Below are positions 8,693 through 16,380 of a DNA stretch of 64,000 nucleotides, piece by piece. The DNA is from Paenibacillus luteus (GTDB lineage Bacteria > Bacillota > Bacilli > Paenibacillales > Paenibacillaceae). The translations under genes were made by a program, and so were the position numbers. The notes below the pieces were generated by a model. The model was not told where the DNA came from, searched no databases, and was given only the letters and a program-made list of their open reading frames with translations. Where the stretch lies: positions 62,001 to 126,000 of the forward strand of contig NZ_SKCD01000003.1 of NCBI RefSeq assembly GCF_006542765.1, written 5' to 3'. The number at the start of each line of letters is the position of its first letter. Within the stretch, counting starts at the first letter, position 1.

Positions 8693-10699
8693 ATGAAACG
8701 TCATGGACAGCTGTCTTTCGATGGGATAAAAACGAGTTCTGTGTTTGGGCGACGGAATTTGGTTACGATCCGCAATATGGCGCAGCCTCATGCGGACACT
8801 CCAGAGGCATGGCCGCAAATGCCAACAGAACAAGAGGCATTTGGTCAATTAATAGATAACATTATCGAGGCGAGATTGGCGGGCAAACCCGTCATATGGT
8901 CCATGGGCGCACATGTGATTAAAAACGGCATGTCTCGCTATGTAATCGAAATGGTGCGACACGGCATTATCACTCATGTTTCGGGTAACGGAGCAACGAG
9001 TATTCACGACTTTGAATTGGCTTTTTTGGGCGAGACGTCTGAAGACGTCGCTACTGCTATTGAAGATGGTTCGTTTGGGATGTGGGAAGAGACCGGGCGT
9101 TATATGAATGAAGCAATCCAACAAGGGGTAATTGAGAATTTAGGGTATGGGGAAAGTTTGTACCATTACTTGAATCGCAATCCGGAGCGATTTCCTCACT
9201 ATGAGGATTGTGTATTTGCGCAATGCCAACGTTTTGGCGTTCCGTACACCTGCCATATCTCCATCGGCACGGATATTATTCATCAGCATCCAATCGTCGA
9301 TTTCAAAGCGCTAGGTCAGACCAGTGGTAAGGACTTTGACACGATGTGCCAATCGGTAGCGGAGATGGCAAATGGAGGTGTCTTCTTGAACTTTGGTTCA
9401 GCCATATCAGGTCCGGAGATTTTCCTTAAGGCAGCCAGTATCTGCCGGAATGAAGGGCTACCCATGTCATCGATCGTAGCAGCCAACTTCGATATCGTTC
9501 CGGTCTACGCGGATCATGTGCCGGAGACAACCGTCTCCGAATATTATTACCGTCCGCGTCGTAATTTCATCGATCGTCTCGGTCAAATTGGTGGCAAGGG
9601 CTATTTGTTCCATGGCTTACATCAAGTAACGATTCCTCAATTATTCCATCGGATTCTTGAGCGCAAGCGGGAGCTGGGTGCCGTATTTCCTCCTTACAAG
9701 CGTATGGAACGTTTGTCGCACGGCAACCGGACACTGTATCCGATAGCGGAGCGGCTTGGTGCCCTAACTGTTGAAATGTTGAAGAAACAATTACCGTACA
9801 GGGAGTTCAACTGGCTCGGCAGCCGGGAGGGGGAATTTGATAGGCTCATCTCTCGTATCCAGGCAGCCCGCAATAGCGGAGGCCACGTCATCCTATCGCT
9901 GGGCGGTAACGTAATTGGAAGCGGCGTGTCACCTGATCTAATCGCATTGATCGAGCAAGGGTTCATTACTCATTTGGCACTTAATGGAGCTGGGGCTTTT
10001 CAAGATTTGGAATTGGCAGCTTTCGGTCAGACAGAGGAGCTTGATTCTGGAGCTTTGGCAAACGGCAGGCTCGGTATGTGGAAAGAACCTGGAGAGCTTC
10101 TTCACCTGGCGTTGGAAGAAGGATATCACAAAGGGCTGGGCTATGGGGAAAGCTTGATCGATCATATGAACCGCCATCCTGAGCTGTATCCATTCTCCAC
10201 ATTTAGCTTGCTGAATGCCTGTGGTCGGAAAGGGATTCCTTGTACCGTTCACATTACACTGGGTACGGATAACATTCATCAGCATCCGGATGTCAATTTC
10301 TCCATACAAGGCGGCGCAAGCGGCCGAGACTTTCAAATATACGCGAGCACGGTTACCCAATTAGAAGGAGGCGTATACGCCAACTTCGGTTCAACGGTCA
10401 CAGGACCTGAGGTGCTTCTCAAAGCTTTGTCTATTGCTCGCAACTTAGGACACACGGTAAGCCGAATCACAACGGCTAACTTCGATATTGTTAAACTGGG
10501 CGACTATCACCGGAAGGTGGGTTATGAGGATTGGGATTATTACTATCGCCCCCGTAAAAATATTATTCATCGTCCAACTAGTCTTGGCGGAGAGGGGTTT
10601 CATTTCGAAGGTTTGCATGAGCAGACCATTCCGGCTATTCGATATGCTTTGGAAAATGGTGAGGACAGAGGGAGATCAGAACATGGAATTCGTGAATAA
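8693..10699 (+). CDS. Unrecognised 668-residue protein made of two homologous deoxyhypusine-synthase-like halves
   Basis: The protein is an internal tandem duplication. Residues about 63-333 and 395-655 align along their whole length and share GxxITH...NGA...H/QDxEL-type segments, GLGYGESL / NLGYGESL, SIGTDIIHQHP / TLGTDNIHQHP, NFGSxxxGPEx(F/L)LKA, AANFDIV / TTANFDIV and YYYRPR(R/K)N. The GNGATSIHDFELAFLG segment resembles the NAD-binding part of deoxyhypusine synthase-like proteins; that link is my inference. Bacteria do not make hypusine, so the role is likely different. It has no signal peptide. It overlaps the PfkB gene by 17 nt and sits within the lar-associated sugar operon. It is the best candidate for the pathway's novel catalyst. 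Confidence 0.7.
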   Translation: MKRHGQLSFDGIKTSSVFGRRNLVTIRNMAQPHADTPEAWPQMPTEQEAFGQLIDNIIEARLAGKPVIWSMGAHVIKNGMSRYVIEMVRHGIITHVSGNGATSIHDFELAFLGETSEDVATAIEDGSFGMWEETGRYMNEAIQQGVIENLGYGESLYHYLNRNPERFPHYEDCVFAQCQRFGVPYTCHISIGTDIIHQHPIVDFKALGQTSGKDFDTMCQSVAEMANGGVFLNFGSAISGPEIFLKAASICRNEGLPMSSIVAANFDIVPVYADHVPETTVSEYYYRPRRNFIDRLGQIGGKGYLFHGLHQVTIPQLFHRILERKRELGAVFPPYKRMERLSHGNRTLYPIAERLGALTVEMLKKQLPYREFNWLGSREGEFDRLISRIQAARNSGGHVILSLGGNVIGSGVSPDLIALIEQGFITHLALNGAGAFQDLELAAFGQTEELDSGALANGRLGMWKEPGELLHLALEEGYHKGLGYGESLIDHMNRHPELYPFSTFSLLNACGRKGIPCTVHITLGTDNIHQHPDVNFSIQGGASGRDFQIYASTVTQLEGGVYANFGSTVTGPEVLLKALSIARNLGHTVSRITTANFDIVKLGDYHRKVGYEDWDYYYRPRKNIIHRPTSLGGEGFHFEGLHEQTIPAIRYALENGEDRGRSEHGIRE

Positions 10700-11792
10700 A
10701 CCATATAAACATTCAGAGCAAATATTTATGCATCGTGCTGAAGAAATGACCGAAGCGCGACTTGAGCAGTTACTAAGTGGATTTGGCTCACTGCGCGCTG
10801 GTGTAATTGGTGATGTCGGTCTTGACGCTTATTGGGTGGCGGACCTCACTCGCAGCACATTGTCGCGTGAAACACCTCATTATACATTGCCGATTGTTGA
10901 AGAACGGTACTCGCTTGGCGCAGGTGGCAACGTAGCGGCGAACTTAGTTGCTTTGGGCTGTGGCAAAGTGATGATCTGCTCGGTTATTGGAAATGACTGG
11001 CGAGGTGGATTGTTGGGGGAGCTGTTGCAGACTCAAGGCATCGATACCTCTTATTTGCTGTCAGATTTGAACTGGAATACAACCGCTTTCTGTAAAACAA
11101 TTCGAACAGGCTTGCAGGATGTGCAGCAAGAGGACGCCAGGCTGGATTTTCAGAATTTCATGCCGCTGCCTGAAGCGCTTGCAGAGAAGCTTGGCGAAAA
11201 ACTGGACCTACTGGCCGCACAGTGCGATATTATAGCCGTCACCGACCAGCTGCCGTTTGGTGTTATTGGAGATGGAATTCGCAGCAAGCTGACCTACTGG
11301 GCTTCGAAAGGCAAAATTATTATGGTGGATAGCCGTGAACGAATAGGAAAGTATCGCGGAGTTATTGTGAAGCCGAATGAAGTCGAAGCAAGCTATTGGT
11401 TTAACGAAGACCCGATGTCCAAGACTCCTGGAGAATGGGCCGCTATGGCTCAGCGTTTGTCTGGAGAAGTGCAAGGCGCATGCTGTATGACGCTTGGCTC
11501 CGAAGGAGCGATCTGGGTGGAGGGGGAGAAGTGCGTATACGTTCCTACACGTAAGGTTGAGCCTCCACTTGATATTGTTGGAGCTGGAGATGCGTTCGCA
11601 GCGGCGACACTAAGTACACTTGGTGCCGGTGGGTCAGGAAGTGAGGCGGCTACTCTGGCAAATTATGCATCCTCCGTCGTTATTCGTAAGATTGGAACGA
11701 CAGGTACGGCCTCTCCAGAAGAAATTAGGGAGGCAATGTCTAGCCGTATAACCCAACTTGCTAAAGAGAGGGGAGTTAGAGATGCTCTCTAA
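10683..11792 (+). CDS. PfkB-family carbohydrate kinase, RfaE/HldE kinase-domain-like
   Basis: The 369-residue ribokinase-fold protein contains IGDVGLDAYWVADL near the N-terminus, the substrate motif YSLGAGGNVAANLVALG (around residue 79), and the catalytic anion-hole motif DIVGAGDAFAAA (around 297), whose Asp is the base. The arrangement resembles the kinase half of HldE/RfaE heptose-7-phosphate kinases but lacks the nucleotidyltransferase half. Start ATG 10683 follows GAGGGAGATCAG and lies inside the end of the preceding gene, indicating translational coupling. With a GmhA-like isomerase next and a HAD phosphatase upstream, it likely phosphorylates a sugar or sugar phosphate. Confidence 0.82.
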   Translation: MEFVNKPYKHSEQIFMHRAEEMTEARLEQLLSGFGSLRAGVIGDVGLDAYWVADLTRSTLSRETPHYTLPIVEERYSLGAGGNVAANLVALGCGKVMICSVIGNDWRGGLLGELLQTQGIDTSYLLSDLNWNTTAFCKTIRTGLQDVQQEDARLDFQNFMPLPEALAEKLGEKLDLLAAQCDIIAVTDQLPFGVIGDGIRSKLTYWASKGKIIMVDSRERIGKYRGVIVKPNEVEASYWFNEDPMSKTPGEWAAMAQRLSGEVQGACCMTLGSEGAIWVEGEKCVYVPTRKVEPPLDIVGAGDAFAAATLSTLGAGGSGSEAATLANYASSVVIRKIGTTGTASPEEIREAMSSRITQLAKERGVRDAL

Positions 11793-12483
11793 TCTATGGA
11801 TTGATCGTTGGATGCTAGAGTTAACAACCAAGTACCCCGATTTGTCGAGTTGCAAGGACGATATCGTAGCAGCTTACCATTGTCTTTCGAGGGCCTTTCG
11901 CACTGAGGGTAAACTGTTGGTTTGCGGGAACGGTGGGAGCGCAGCTGACAGCGATCATATTGTAGGGGAATTAATGAAGGGCTTTATGTCAAGAAGACCG
12001 TTATCTGCGGATCGGCGAGGCTTGCTTGAATCTGTATTCCAGGAAGATGGTTCCTATCTTGCTGATCATCTGCAGGGAGGGCTGCCTGCAATCTCACTCG
12101 TCAGCCATTCCGCTCTCATGACGGCTTATTCCAATGATGTCGCGGCAGACATGGTGTTTGCCCAACAGGTTTATGGACTTGCGAAGCCGGATGACGTTCT
12201 AATGGCTATCAGTACGTCGGGGAATTCCGGCAATGTCATTCGCGCCGTTCAGGTTGCCCATGCGCTTGGGGTACCGACCATTGGACTGACAGGAAACGGC
12301 GGAGGGCGCTTGGCCGATCTGTGCACGGTTATCATCCGAGTGCCTTGGGATAGGACTCCTGACATTCAAGAGCGTCATCTTCCCATCTATCACACCTTGT
12401 GTATGATGGTTGAACAGGAATTTTTCGACGATCAAAAGGGATTGGCGGAAGTAGAAATATCTGAGGGGGAAGGTTATGTTTGA
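11782..12483 (+). CDS. SIS-domain phosphosugar isomerase, GmhA/DiaA-like
   Basis: The 233-residue protein has the SIS fold with LLVCGNGGSAADSDHIVGEL (around residue 48) and AISTSGNSGNVIRA (around 144), the phosphate-binding Ser/Thr loops typical of sedoheptulose-7-phosphate isomerase GmhA, followed by IGLTGNGGGRLADLC. A roughly 30-residue insert after the first motif, with RRPLSADRRGLLES, is longer than in GmhA. ATG 11782 has a GAGGGGAG site and overlaps the kinase stop by 11 nt. It probably isomerises an aldose/ketose phosphate in the same pathway as the kinase. Confidence 0.82.
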   Translation: MLSNLWIDRWMLELTTKYPDLSSCKDDIVAAYHCLSRAFRTEGKLLVCGNGGSAADSDHIVGELMKGFMSRRPLSADRRGLLESVFQEDGSYLADHLQGGLPAISLVSHSALMTAYSNDVAADMVFAQQVYGLAKPDDVLMAISTSGNSGNVIRAVQVAHALGVPTIGLTGNGGGRLADLCTVIIRVPWDRTPDIQERHLPIYHTLCMMVEQEFFDDQKGLAEVEISEGEGYV

Positions 12484-12982
12484 AGAGCATAAGCTGGAGC
12501 ATAAAGAATCCGGAATGGTTATGCTGCAGACGAATATTGACGACATGAACCCTGAGTTCTGTCCCTATGTGAGCGAGCGGCTGCTCTCGGCAGGCGCTCA
12601 TGATGTATTCTGGATTCCCATTCTAATGAAGAAAGGACGTCCGGGCTTCTTGCTGAATGTACTAACGCATACTAAATATCTGGATGTAATGGAGACGATC
12701 ATCTTTGAAGAAACGACTACACTCGGCATGCGGTACGTTTGGACAGAATGCAAACGCCTCGAACGTCATACGGTAGAGGTAGAGACGGCTTGGGGTGAAA
12801 TCAGTGTCAAGGTTGGCGTCATGGGTGGGAAAACCGTACAATTTGCTCCCGAATATGCAGATTGCGAAGCAGCGGCGAAAGCGCATGCTATCCCATTGAA
12901 AAGGGTGTATGAAGCAGCAAAAAGAGGTTATCAAGATTTGTATCCATTGCCGCCGCGCTCTCCCAATCCGTCGAATGAATAG
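12476..12982 (+). CDS. larC2: Nickel-pincer cofactor biosynthesis protein LarC, C-terminal part (LarC2)
   Basis: The 168-residue protein carries the second half of LarC: MLQTNIDDMNPEFCPYVSER, LLSAGAHDVFWIPILMKKGR, FEETTTLGMRYVWTECKRL, then GGKTVQFAPEYADCEAAA. In LarC this domain forms much of the CTP/nickel site, so it should act together with LarC1 (4247-5113) made from the opposite strand. It starts at ATG 12476 with GAGGGGGAAGG, overlapping the SIS stop by 8 nt, so it is the last, coupled cistron of the sugar operon. About 15 extra residues precede the conserved start. Confidence 0.88.
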   Translation: MFEEHKLEHKESGMVMLQTNIDDMNPEFCPYVSERLLSAGAHDVFWIPILMKKGRPGFLLNVLTHTKYLDVMETIIFEETTTLGMRYVWTECKRLERHTVEVETAWGEISVKVGVMGGKTVQFAPEYADCEAAAKAHAIPLKRVYEAAKRGYQDLYPLPPRSPNPSNE

Positions 12983-13051
12983 AGACTCTCGCCGCTCGGC
13001 AGAACGGCTGGGCGCAATGGAAGAACCTAACAATGAATCGGGAACTTTCGC

Positions 13052-13078
13052 AAAGAGGGAGTAAGCTTATTCCTCTTT
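13052..13078. terminator. Hairpin between convergent larC2 and ROK genes
   Basis: AAAGAGGGAGTAAG pairs with CTTATTCCTCTTT with one bulge; the stem overlaps the last codons of the ROK gene. It is the only strong hairpin in the 84-nt convergent gap and may terminate both transcripts. There is no long T-run on the plus side. Confidence 0.45.
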
Positions 13079-14260
13079 AACATTTTCCAAAGATAACATC
13101 TGTAAGGGTGAAGTTAGAAGTTGTTCGAATACGAGTGCAACGGCCCCTTTGGCATTCTGGGAAGAGCCGAATGTTGCGTGTTCAATTCTCAGTTGATTCC
13201 TAACAAAAGGATAAATACGCTCCCTGACGCGGACTCTTATCTCATCCATATACATAGCGAGATAGGGATATAGCCTTCCGCCCAGAACGATGATCTCAGG
13301 GTCATATACATTAAACAAAGTCGTTAATGCGGATTCGAGGTCGCTAATTGTATCCTTAAGACATTGCACTGCATGTGGGTCTTCTTGGTGAACGGCATGG
13401 AAGAAATCATCAATGGAATCCCCGACCGACCAGCGTCGCAAGATGCCGGGAATGGATCCGACCGTCTCCCAACAGCCTCTATTGCCGCAATCGCACAATA
13501 GGCCATTGGGGATGAGCGAAATATGGCCAACCTGTCCATATAGTCCGTTCGCCCCTTCAACCAGCTCGCCTTTCGTGATGACGCCGCCTCCGATGCCCAT
13601 GCCCATAGTAATAAATAGCGAATTCTGCACATTACGTCCAAGACCGTACCACCGTTCGGCCAAGGCGGATGCTCGGGCATCGTCCTCGACAAAGACGCGC
13701 AGGCCGAATTTCTTCTCTAGAGTGGAAATAATCGGGAAGTTCTCCCAGCCTGGAAAATTGGGAGGGGTGCGCAGCTTGCCTACTTTACGATCGATTGGCC
13801 CAGGAATGCTGACGCCTAACCCGATTACCGTCATTCCCTTTGTGGAGGCGTGATTAATCATATTTTGGATAAGTGGAACAATTAAGTCTAGAATTTTCGC
13901 AGGTTGATGGATGCCTACCGTATTACCTTCTACAGATTTAATTACTTGTCCAGCCAAGTCTGTGAGAATAAGCTCGTATGAAGTTCTACTGATATCGATG
14001 CCGATAATCATGAAGTTGTCGGTATTATACTTTAGCATGACGCGTTTGCGTCCAATTGCACTAGAAGAAGTAGCGTACTCCCGTATTAATCCTAATTGAA
14101 TAAGCACCTGTGTAAGATTGGTTACGGTTCCAGAGGTTAACTTGCTCAAGGTAACCAACTCAACTCTGGAAATACCTTCATGTTCCCAAATTTGCTGCAA
14201 GAGCACAGACATATTATCCTGTTTGATTTTTTGGAGATAAATCGGTTGCTCGATTGTCAT
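13067..14260 (-). CDS. ROK-family transcriptional repressor (XylR/NagC-like)
   Basis: The 397-residue protein has an N-terminal winged helix-turn-helix (ISRVELVTLSKLTSGTVTNL), a sugar-kinase-like ROK body with IGIDISRTSYELILTDLAG, the GMGIGGGVI loop, and the ROK zinc signature CDCGNRGCWE. ROK repressors bind a sugar or sugar phosphate and release their operator. I chose ATG 14260, 8 nt from AAAGGAA; the ATG at 14266 is too close to it. The gene is convergent with the lar/sugar operon, and a 12-bp sequence at its promoter recurs between the divergent lar operons, so it probably controls itself and both operons. Confidence 0.88.
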   Translation of the reverse strand: MTIEQPIYLQKIKQDNMSVLLQQIWEHEGISRVELVTLSKLTSGTVTNLTQVLIQLGLIREYATSSSAIGRKRVMLKYNTDNFMIIGIDISRTSYELILTDLAGQVIKSVEGNTVGIHQPAKILDLIVPLIQNMINHASTKGMTVIGLGVSIPGPIDRKVGKLRTPPNFPGWENFPIISTLEKKFGLRVFVEDDARASALAERWYGLGRNVQNSLFITMGMGIGGGVITKGELVEGANGLYGQVGHISLIPNGLLCDCGNRGCWETVGSIPGILRRWSVGDSIDDFFHAVHQEDPHAVQCLKDTISDLESALTTLFNVYDPEIIVLGGRLYPYLAMYMDEIRVRVRERIYPFVRNQLRIEHATFGSSQNAKGAVALVFEQLLTSPLQMLSLENVKEE

Positions 14261-14296
14261 GGTCATATTCCTTTTACTTTTTTATTAAATTCTTTA

Positions 14297-14337
14297 TTGT
14301 TATATGTATTATAAATGAATATTGCTTATTGTGTAAA
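14297..14337 (-). promoter_or_regulatory. Sigma-A promoter and candidate operator of the ROK gene
   Basis: Read leftward, TTTACA (14337-14332), an 18-bp spacer and TATAAT (14313-14308) form a strong sigma-A promoter about 50 nt upstream of the ROK start. Just past the -10, at the expected start site, lies TTGTTATATGTA (plus-strand reading, 14297-14308), identical to 6785-6796. This fits autorepression. Confidence 0.6.
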
Positions 14338-14439
14338 GAAAGTGAGTTGAGCTTTAACCTGCACATCTCATTATATTATTGATATAACTTAATCATTAAA
14401 TATATAAAAATCTAAAAGAAAGATAGCGAAGTGAAATCT

Positions 14440-14613
14440 TCACTTTATCCTGATTACGCGGCCTTTGTCTTGAATTTTTTGGGACTTTAATTTTGCTTGT
14501 AATCGTTCGTTATTGTAAAAGTGGATATAAGCATCAATATCTTTTTGAAGCTTTTCGAAGGTATTGTAGGAATGCAAATAGTACCGCTCACATTTATCCT
14601 TTATAGGGAGCAT
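14440..14613 (-). pseudogene. C-terminal fragment of an IS3-family transposase (OrfB)
   Basis: Reading leftward from an ATG at 14613, a 57-residue frame contains CERYYLHSYNTFEKLQKDID and AYIHFYNNERLQAKLKSQ. This is the well-known end of IS3-group OrfB, where the normal SPVEYR-type ending is replaced by unrelated residues. The catalytic DDE part is absent apart from this tail. It marks the right border of the lar locus. The stretch 14338-14439 holds no recognisable feature. Confidence 0.75.
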
Positions 14614-14623
14614 ATTTAGAAGG

Positions 14624-14653
14624 CCGGCAAGACCATAAGAGTGGTCTTGCCGG
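14624..14653. terminator. Perfect 12-bp hairpin terminator
   Basis: CCGGCAAGACCA pairs perfectly with TGGTCTTGCCGG around TAAGAG and is followed by TTTCTTTT on the plus strand. It probably ends a transcript that once covered the IS fragment and isolates the glycerol-phosphate operon from the left. Confidence 0.7.
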
Positions 14654-14762
14654 TTTCTTTTATACAGGGCAGCTTCACATATACTTCATACTACACTAAC
14701 ATTGCGAAAACACTTTACCGTTATAGTCATCTAAACAGCATATTTAGGGTAGAGACCACGAG

Positions 14763-14817
14763 AAAACCCAAACACAAATTTCTGTCAATTGGCAGGAATC
14801 TGTGTTGGGTTTTTTTG
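14763..14817 (+). terminator. Leader terminator upstream of glpP, candidate GlpP antitermination target
   Basis: AAAACCCAAACACAAATTTC pairs imperfectly with a matching arm ending GTGTTGGGTTTTTTT, giving a long stem directly followed by seven T residues. It lies about 100 nt before glpP and after the previous operon's own terminator (14624-14653), so it sits in the leader of the glpP operon. GlpP of Bacillus subtilis acts by antitermination at such leader hairpins. A weak -10 (TATAGT, 14722-14727) lies upstream, without a good -35. Confidence 0.6.
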
Positions 14818-14918
14818 TTATGCCCTTCGAAATGCTTGCAGATTTTTAACATGGGCGTGACATATCGCGAACAAAAGAGGTTTACAGTGGTAAGCATCAA
14901 GATTGAGGAGGAGACAAC

Positions 14919-15473
14919 ATGGCGCAACTTACGATTAATCAACTTCCAATTATCGCATCCATCACAAAATCAGAGCAAATTGGTGCGGTATTGAAAAGCC
15001 GTGTGCAACGAGTAAATTTGATGACTGGCGACATCCTCAAGCTAGCTGGAATCGTTCGTGATTTGCATCAAGCAGGCAAAAAGGTCTACGTCCATATCGA
15101 AATGGTTAATGGCATTGGCAGGGACAATTCAGCGATTCAATATTTGGCGGATACCTTCTTGATTGATGGCATTATATCAACGAAGACAAATGCGATTGCT
15201 GCTGCAAGAAAAGCGGGGATCCGCTCCATTCAGCGCATATTCGCTATTGATACCGCTGCCGTTGATTCTGCTATTAAGATAGTGGGACAGTCGCATCCGG
15301 ATGAAGTGGAAATTATGCCGGGGCTAATGCCCCGTGTAATTAGAGAGGTGAAGGCAAGAATCAAGCAACCTCTAATCGTAGGCGGATTAATTCGCAGTGA
15401 GGAAGAGATCCGGGAGATGCTGGGTAGCGGAGCTGACTATGTATCGATCGGAGATGCAAGGTTTTGGCAATAA
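14919..15473 (+). CDS. glpP: Glycerol-3-phosphate-responsive antiterminator GlpP
   Basis: The 184-residue protein matches GlpP along its length: PIIASITKSEQIGAVLKS, LAGIVRDLHQAGKKVYVHIE, GIISTKTNAIAAARKAGI, then PGLMPRVIREVKARIKQP and SGADYVSIGDARFW. GlpP binds glycerol-3-phosphate and nascent leader RNA, preventing termination of glp operons. The ATG has a strong GAGGAGGAG site. It heads a cluster for a glycerol-phosphate-type ABC importer and glycerophosphodiesterases, and a terminator lies in its own leader, so it probably controls this operon by feedback. Confidence 0.92.
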   Translation: MAQLTINQLPIIASITKSEQIGAVLKSRVQRVNLMTGDILKLAGIVRDLHQAGKKVYVHIEMVNGIGRDNSAIQYLADTFLIDGIISTKTNAIAAARKAGIRSIQRIFAIDTAAVDSAIKIVGQSHPDEVEIMPGLMPRVIREVKARIKQPLIVGGLIRSEEEIREMLGSGADYVSIGDARFWQ

Positions 15474-15506
15474 CAGACCATTCCAGAAATGAGAGGTATA
15501 TAACCC

Positions 15507-16379
15507 ATGCTCACACAAAAAATCGGACGCTATAGCGGGTATTTGAAACCTTATCTATATCTTGCTCCCACCTTAGGGCTTCTGCTGCTATTTGTTTATT
15601 ATCCCTTTATCAAAACCATTTTGCTCAGCTTCAGTTTAACTTCACCTGCTGGTCAGCTTGTGAAATGGGTGGGATTGGAGAACTATTATTCTATTTTCAC
15701 GTCTCCTCCATTCTACTCGATGCTTCTGGTCACGTTTAAGTTTTCTGCGGCAGTTATGTTCGTCTCGCTGATTGTCGGATTATTGCTTGCCCTGCTTGCT
15801 CAATCGGATGTCAGAGGCGGCTCGATCTTCAAAACTTTATATACACTGCCGATGGCTGTTTCCTCCGCAGCTGTTGCTATAGTATTCAATTTCATTCTGC
15901 ATCCGATGAACGGGGTATTGAATCAACTGCTCGGGACCGATATTAATTGGCTTAATTCCTCAGGCTGGTCTATGACAGCGGTCATCGTGATTACCGTATG
16001 GCAGAATGCCTCGATGAACTACATTATTATTTTAGCCGCGATTAAAGGGGTAGATCACAGTCTGTATGAAGCAGCGAACGTCGATGGGGCGGGGTATTGG
16101 AAAAAACAGCTCATCGTGACGATGCCAAGCATATCTCCGACCTTGTTTTTTCTCATTATCATTAATGCGATCGTCTCCTTTCAGGCGTTTGCGCAAATTC
16201 ATGTGTTAACTTCTGGCGGGCCTTATAACAGTACGACGATTTTAAGCTACAGCATTTATATGGATGGTTTAAGGAAAAGCCAATACGGGCTCGCTTACGC
16301 GCAATCTGTTTTCTTATTCCTCGTTATTATGGTTATTACACGCATTCAATTTTATTTTGAGAAGAAGGTAACGTATTGA
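15507..16379 (+). CDS. ABC transporter permease, UgpA/MalF-like (CUT1 family)
   Basis: The 290-residue protein has about six TM helices and the EAA loop YEAANVDGAGYWKKQLIVTMP that contacts the ATPase. It resembles UgpA, one of two permeases of the glycerol-3-phosphate/glycerophosphodiester importer. It lies 33 nt after glpP, 1 nt before the partner permease, and upstream of a binding protein and diesterases. No ATPase is encoded here, so a shared MsmX/UgpC-type ATPase elsewhere must power it. Confidence 0.87.
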   Translation: MLTQKIGRYSGYLKPYLYLAPTLGLLLLFVYYPFIKTILLSFSLTSPAGQLVKWVGLENYYSIFTSPPFYSMLLVTFKFSAAVMFVSLIVGLLLALLAQSDVRGGSIFKTLYTLPMAVSSAAVAIVFNFILHPMNGVLNQLLGTDINWLNSSGWSMTAVIVITVWQNASMNYIIILAAIKGVDHSLYEAANVDGAGYWKKQLIVTMPSISPTLFFLIIINAIVSFQAFAQIHVLTSGGPYNSTTILSYSIYMDGLRKSQYGLAYAQSVFLFLVIMVITRIQFYFEKKVTY

Positions 16380-16380
16380 T

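Noticed and set aside
8693-10699. The duplicated 668-residue protein as a LarA-type lactate racemase
   Set aside because: It does not share the LarA N-terminal DUF2088 motifs or its spacing of His and Lys residues, so no similarity-based assignment is justified.
14641-14994. A 117-codon open frame across the glpP leader
   Set aside because: It runs through the terminator hairpin, lacks similarity to known proteins and overlaps the well-supported glpP start in another frame.
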